Assembly: GCA_031269205.1 (NCBI GenBank)
Contig: JAISZM010000140.1
Location: 1-8,829, forward strand
Direction: 5' to 3'
DNA: 8,829 nucleotides
DNA from: Eubacteriales Family XIII. Incertae Sedis bacterium
Lineage (GTDB): Bacteria; Bacillota; Clostridia; Peptostreptococcales; Anaerovoracaceae
The position numbers were made by a program, and so were the translations under genes. Below, piece after piece: positions 6,761-8,829 of the stretch (within the stretch, counting starts at the first letter, position 1; each line of letters begins with the position of its first letter). The notes under the pieces were generated by a model, which was given only the letters and a program-made list of their open reading frames with translations, had not been told where the DNA came from and did no database searches.

Positions 6761-6832
6761 TGCCGCGGCTTTGCCGTGACGTGGAGGGAGCGCGTGTGGA
6801 TTGTCGGCGCTGCGAAATGATCAAAAAAGGTG

Positions 6833-6838
6833 TATACT
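6833..6838 (+). promoter_or_regulatory. -10 box of the regulator gene
   Basis: TATACT matches the consensus at 5 of 6 positions, and transcription from it would begin near 6845, giving a leader of about 30 nt before the preferred ATG at 6876. There is no good -35 box 16-18 bp upstream (CTGCGA at best). Activation by a protein bound to the phased repeats upstream is therefore possible. Confidence 0.5.
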
Positions 6839-6875
6839 TATGAGCATACATACAGCAATCAATAGGGAGAATACT

Positions 6876-7544
6876 ATGAGTACACAATTTCAATCCGACA
6901 AGGCCTACAAGGAGATACGCAAGCGCATACTGACACAATACTACCCCACGGGGTCGGTGCTCTCCGTGTCGGATCTGAGCAAGAACATGAAGATGAGCAG
7001 GACGCCCGTCAACGTGGCTCTGCGGCAGCTCGAAGCGGACGGCCTCATACAGTTCATCCCGCGCAAAGGCATCATCGTACGAACCTTCTCGAAGGAGGAT
7101 TTCTTCGACTGCATTGAGGCCATCGAAGCGCTCGAGGGGATGTCCGTCTACCTCATCACGCGCGGCTACGCGCGCGGCGACATCGGCGAGGGACTCATCG
7201 ACAAGATGAACGACGTGATAAGCGAACTCGACAAATACGAGGCCGAGAACAACATACCGATGTGGCACGAGGGCGACATACAGTTCCACGACATCTTCGT
7301 CGACTTCTGCCCGAACAACATCATTAAAAAGACGCTCAAGGACGTCCGCAACCAGATGCTCATCGGGTTTGGTTTTTTCGCTCCGCTCTACCTCAACAAG
7401 GATATGGCGAGCAAAGACCATCGCGACATCGTCGAGGCGATAAAGGAAGGCGACAGCGTGAACGCGCGGGATATGGCGCAACAGCACCGGCACAACGCGA
7501 GAATCAACCTGCGAAAGCTACTTCAGACCAACAACAATATATAG
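6876..7544 (+). CDS. GntR-family transcriptional regulator, FCD subfamily
   Basis: Product of 222 residues, the usual size for this family. Residues about 9-70 form the winged helix-turn-helix (recognition region SRTPVNVALRQLEADGLI at 41-58, then the wing with PRKG at 62-65). Residues about 75-215 form the helical FCD sensor domain. D134, H138, H182 and H204 match the metal-binding D-x3-H, H, H pattern of FCD domains, so it probably senses a small carboxylate or similar ligand through a bound metal. I chose the ATG at 6876 because GGGAG (6865-6869) lies just upstream and the -10 box at 6833 would leave the in-frame TTG at 6801 and ATG at 6840 outside or at the edge of the mRNA. Likely targets are the palindromes at the hydroxylase promoters, which is inferred. 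Confidence 0.9.
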   Translation: MSTQFQSDKAYKEIRKRILTQYYPTGSVLSVSDLSKNMKMSRTPVNVALRQLEADGLIQFIPRKGIIVRTFSKEDFFDCIEAIEALEGMSVYLITRGYARGDIGEGLIDKMNDVISELDKYEAENNIPMWHEGDIQFHDIFVDFCPNNIIKKTLKDVRNQMLIGFGFFAPLYLNKDMASKDHRDIVEAIKEGDSVNARDMAQQHRHNARINLRKLLQTNNNI

Positions 7545-7599
7545 AACGCAAAAATTTCGTGAAAAAAATAACGGTGGGAAGGTTTTATTGCATTTCCTA

Positions 7600-7614
7600 T
7601 GGTATACTATGTTG
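7600..7614 (+). promoter_or_regulatory. Extended -10 promoter for the dehydrogenase gene
   Basis: TGGTATACT (7600-7608) is a good extended -10 element (TGN followed by TATACT). No -35 box stands at the usual distance, as expected of this class. ATGTTG (7609-7614), the half-site found in the hydroxylase promoter palindromes, overlaps the predicted start of transcription, but no second half-site faces it. The A-rich 7545-7580 upstream could act as an UP element. No terminator is visible after the regulator gene, so read-through is possible too. Confidence 0.5.
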
Positions 7615-7653
7615 TGTACGATACAAGATTTTGTTGCTCATCGGAGGTATCTT

Positions 7654-8613
7654 ATGCGATATAAAGTAGTCCAGACGGATCACGTTTACCCTGATCTCGA
7701 TCTTGAAGCCGCGTCGTTCGGAGAGATTGACGCGGAGTTCGTCTGCCTGAACAGCACGGACGAAGATGTCATAGTGGACGGCGTCCGCGACGCCGACTGC
7801 ATCATCACCGCGTGGGCGGTCATAACGAAACGCGCCATGGAGAGCGCCGGCGACAGACTCAAGAGCATCTCAAAGACCGGTATCGGCGTGAACAACATCG
7901 ACGTCGAAGCCGCGACGGCCAAAGGCGTCAAGGTGCTGAATGTGCCGGACTACTGCATTGAGGAAGTCTCCGATCACGCGGCCGCGCTCGCGCTGTCGCT
8001 GCTGCGTTTCATCCCGTATCTGAACTCGCGCGTGAAGGGCGGCGACTGGTCGACGGGCGAAGCCGTGAAGATGGAGCGGTTGCACGGCAAGACGCTCGGA
8101 CTGCTCGGCTACGGACGCATAGCCCGTCTGCTCCACGACAAGATGAAGCCGTGGAACGTGAAGACTCTCGCGTACGACCCCTTCCTGTCCGCGGAACAGA
8201 TAGCGTCCGGCGGCGCCGAAAAGGCGGAGTTCGATGAACTGCTCGCCGCCTCGGACATCGTATCCATGCACCTACCCCTGACAAAGGACAACGAACACAT
8301 GATAGACGCGGAGGCGCTTTCGATAATGAAGCCCACCGCCTTTTTGATAAATTGCTCGCGTGGACCGCTCGTCGACGAGCGGGCGCTGGCCGACGCGCTG
8401 CGCTCGGGAGCCATCGCGGGCGCGGGTCTCGACGTCGTCGAAACGGATTCGTACGACGCCGACAATCCCATATTCTCTTGCGACAACGCCATCATCACGC
8501 CGCACATCGGGTTCCATTCACTGCAGGCCACGCAGGAACTGCGCGAGAAGGTTATCGCCGACGTACTGCGCGTGCTCGCGGGCGAGGAACCCCGCAATCA
8601 GGTAAACCGATAG
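7654..8613 (+). CDS. CtBP-like D-2-hydroxyacid dehydrogenase
   Basis: Product of 319 residues, normal for the D-isomer-specific 2-hydroxyacid dehydrogenases, which interconvert 2-oxoacids and D-2-hydroxyacids with NAD(H). The N-terminus (KVVQTDHVYPDLD) and HIGFHS near the end resemble the bacterial C-terminal-binding-protein branch. The Rossmann motif is GYGRIA (152-157), with acidic D175 favouring NAD over NADP. Catalytic R236 (NCSRG) and H284 (TPHIG) are present. The catalytic glutamate of the usual xEP motif is replaced by aspartate (D265, in ETDS), and the following proline is lost. GGAGGT (7643-7648) supports the ATG at 7654 over the in-frame TTG at 7588. The next gene follows after 122 bp on the same strand. 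The substrate is unknown. Confidence 0.9.
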   Translation: MRYKVVQTDHVYPDLDLEAASFGEIDAEFVCLNSTDEDVIVDGVRDADCIITAWAVITKRAMESAGDRLKSISKTGIGVNNIDVEAATAKGVKVLNVPDYCIEEVSDHAAALALSLLRFIPYLNSRVKGGDWSTGEAVKMERLHGKTLGLLGYGRIARLLHDKMKPWNVKTLAYDPFLSAEQIASGGAEKAEFDELLAASDIVSMHLPLTKDNEHMIDAEALSIMKPTAFLINCSRGPLVDERALADALRSGAIAGAGLDVVETDSYDADNPIFSCDNAIITPHIGFHSLQATQELREKVIADVLRVLAGEEPRNQVNR

Positions 8614-8620
8614 ATGCTTA

Positions 8621-8700
8621 CCTCCGCCGGAGGGTGGCGGAAGCGCAACGCGGAGGAGCGACGAAAAACAAGATTCGCCCGCGCTAGGCGGCGACGAAAA
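8621..8700. repeat. Candidate dispersed intergenic repeat
   Basis: The segment after the dehydrogenase begins with the palindrome CCTCCGcCGGAGG (8621-8633), which overlaps a second possible stem CCGCC/GGCGG (8624-8628 with 8636-8640). It then runs through GC-rich sequence in which GCGACGAAAA occurs twice (8658-8667 and 8691-8700). The makeup, a CCTCC/GGAGG palindrome with a purine-rich tail between genes, recalls REP-like elements of anaerobe genomes. Only one copy is in view, so repetition in the genome is inferred. Confidence 0.4.
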
Positions 8701-8705
8701 CGTGA

Positions 8706-8720
8706 GATGCCGGCGGCATC
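8706..8720 (+). repeat. 15-nt palindrome just before a start site
   Basis: GATGCCGGCGGCATC has perfect 7-bp arms round a single G and would form a 6-bp hairpin with a GGC loop. It ends 2 nt before the Shine-Dalgarno AAAGGA (8723-8728) of the next gene. No T run follows, so it is not a terminator. A role in mRNA stability or control of translation, or the end of the repeat element upstream, is possible. Confidence 0.4.
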
Positions 8721-8735
8721 GGAAAGGACACAAGA

Positions 8736-8829
8736 ATGAGCAGCACACCGTGGAAAACAGACAAGTGGTTCGTGAGCCCGTGGAACTTCGCGGACGAGGT
8801 GACAAAGGATTTCAACTTCGCCGACAAGG
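8736..8829 (+). CDS. Start of a further gene, possibly HMGL/isopropylmalate synthase-like (partial)
   Basis: An open frame starts at ATG 8736, 7 nt after AAAGGA (8723-8728), and runs off the window after 31 codons. The visible N-terminus includes WKTDKWFVSPWNF followed by an acidic stretch. From memory this resembles the leader of bacterial pyruvate-carboxyltransferase-like (HMGL or homocitrate/isopropylmalate synthase-related) proteins, in which a VTLRDGEQ-type motif would follow shortly. No diagnostic catalytic motif is in view, so the family is a guess; that it is a gene is well supported. It lies 122 bp behind the dehydrogenase on the same strand, so the two may be cotranscribed. Confidence 0.6.
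   Translation, partial: MSSTPWKTDKWFVSPWNFADEVTKDFNFADK

Noticed and set aside
6801..6875. Upstream TTG or ATG start giving a 247- or 234-residue regulator
   Set aside because: The ATG at 6876 has the good ribosome site, and the -10 box at 6833 would put the earlier starts outside or at the very end of the mRNA.
7588..7653. TTG start adding 22 residues to the dehydrogenase
   Set aside because: It overlaps the extended -10 promoter; the ATG at 7654 has GGAGGT and gives the family's normal N-terminus.
1..8829. CRISPR array, transposase or phage genes
   Set aside because: No regularly spaced repeats, transposase or phage motifs are visible on either strand.

Overview
The window is bacterial DNA of fairly high GC content. 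It uses Shine-Dalgarno starts, encodes the tRNA CCA end, and uses ATA isoleucine codons freely alongside ATC. The gene set (two FAD-less molybdenum hydroxylases of the Desulfovibrio MOP type, a GntR/FCD regulator, a CtBP-like 2-hydroxyacid dehydrogenase) and the codon habits suggest a strict anaerobe. Synergistota or a related gut/sediment anaerobe is my best guess, but this is inference and not proven by the sequence.

Layout. (1) 1-187: a minus-strand tRNA-Ser(GGA) gene with a hairpin behind it, and at the window edge a 15-nt inverted copy of part of the tRNA. (2) 188-685: a gene-free stretch of about 500 bp. It holds divergent promoters, one for the tRNA and a strong one for the first hydroxylase, followed by a leader of roughly 260 nt with several predicted helices. 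(3) 686-3565 (+) and 3682-6549 (-): two convergent paralogous molybdenum hydroxylases of 959 and 955 residues. Each carries both [2Fe-2S] domains and the whole molybdopterin domain in one chain. A bidirectional terminator with a perfect 14-bp stem separates them. (4) 6550-6875: a divergent control region with a good sigma-70 promoter for the second hydroxylase, a palindrome over its -35 box, and helically phased repeats on the side of the regulator. (5) 6876-7544 (+): a GntR-family, FCD-domain regulator. (6) 7654-8613 (+): a CtBP-like D-2-hydroxyacid dehydrogenase with its own extended -10 promoter. (7) 8614-8735: a repeat-like intergenic segment. (8) 8736 onward (+): the first 31 codons of a further gene that runs off the window.

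How it may work together. The regulator sits next to a promoter whose -35 box lies inside a palindrome. Nearly the same 14-nt core, differing by a 3-nt insertion, overlaps the -35 box of the other hydroxylase more than 6 kb away. This suggests that one regulator controls both hydroxylases. The hydroxylases would oxidise an aldehyde or N-heterocycle, passing electrons from the Mo centre through two [2Fe-2S] clusters to an external acceptor, because no FAD subunit is encoded here. The dehydrogenase and the following gene would act on other steps of the same catabolic route. The substrate cannot be read from the sequence.
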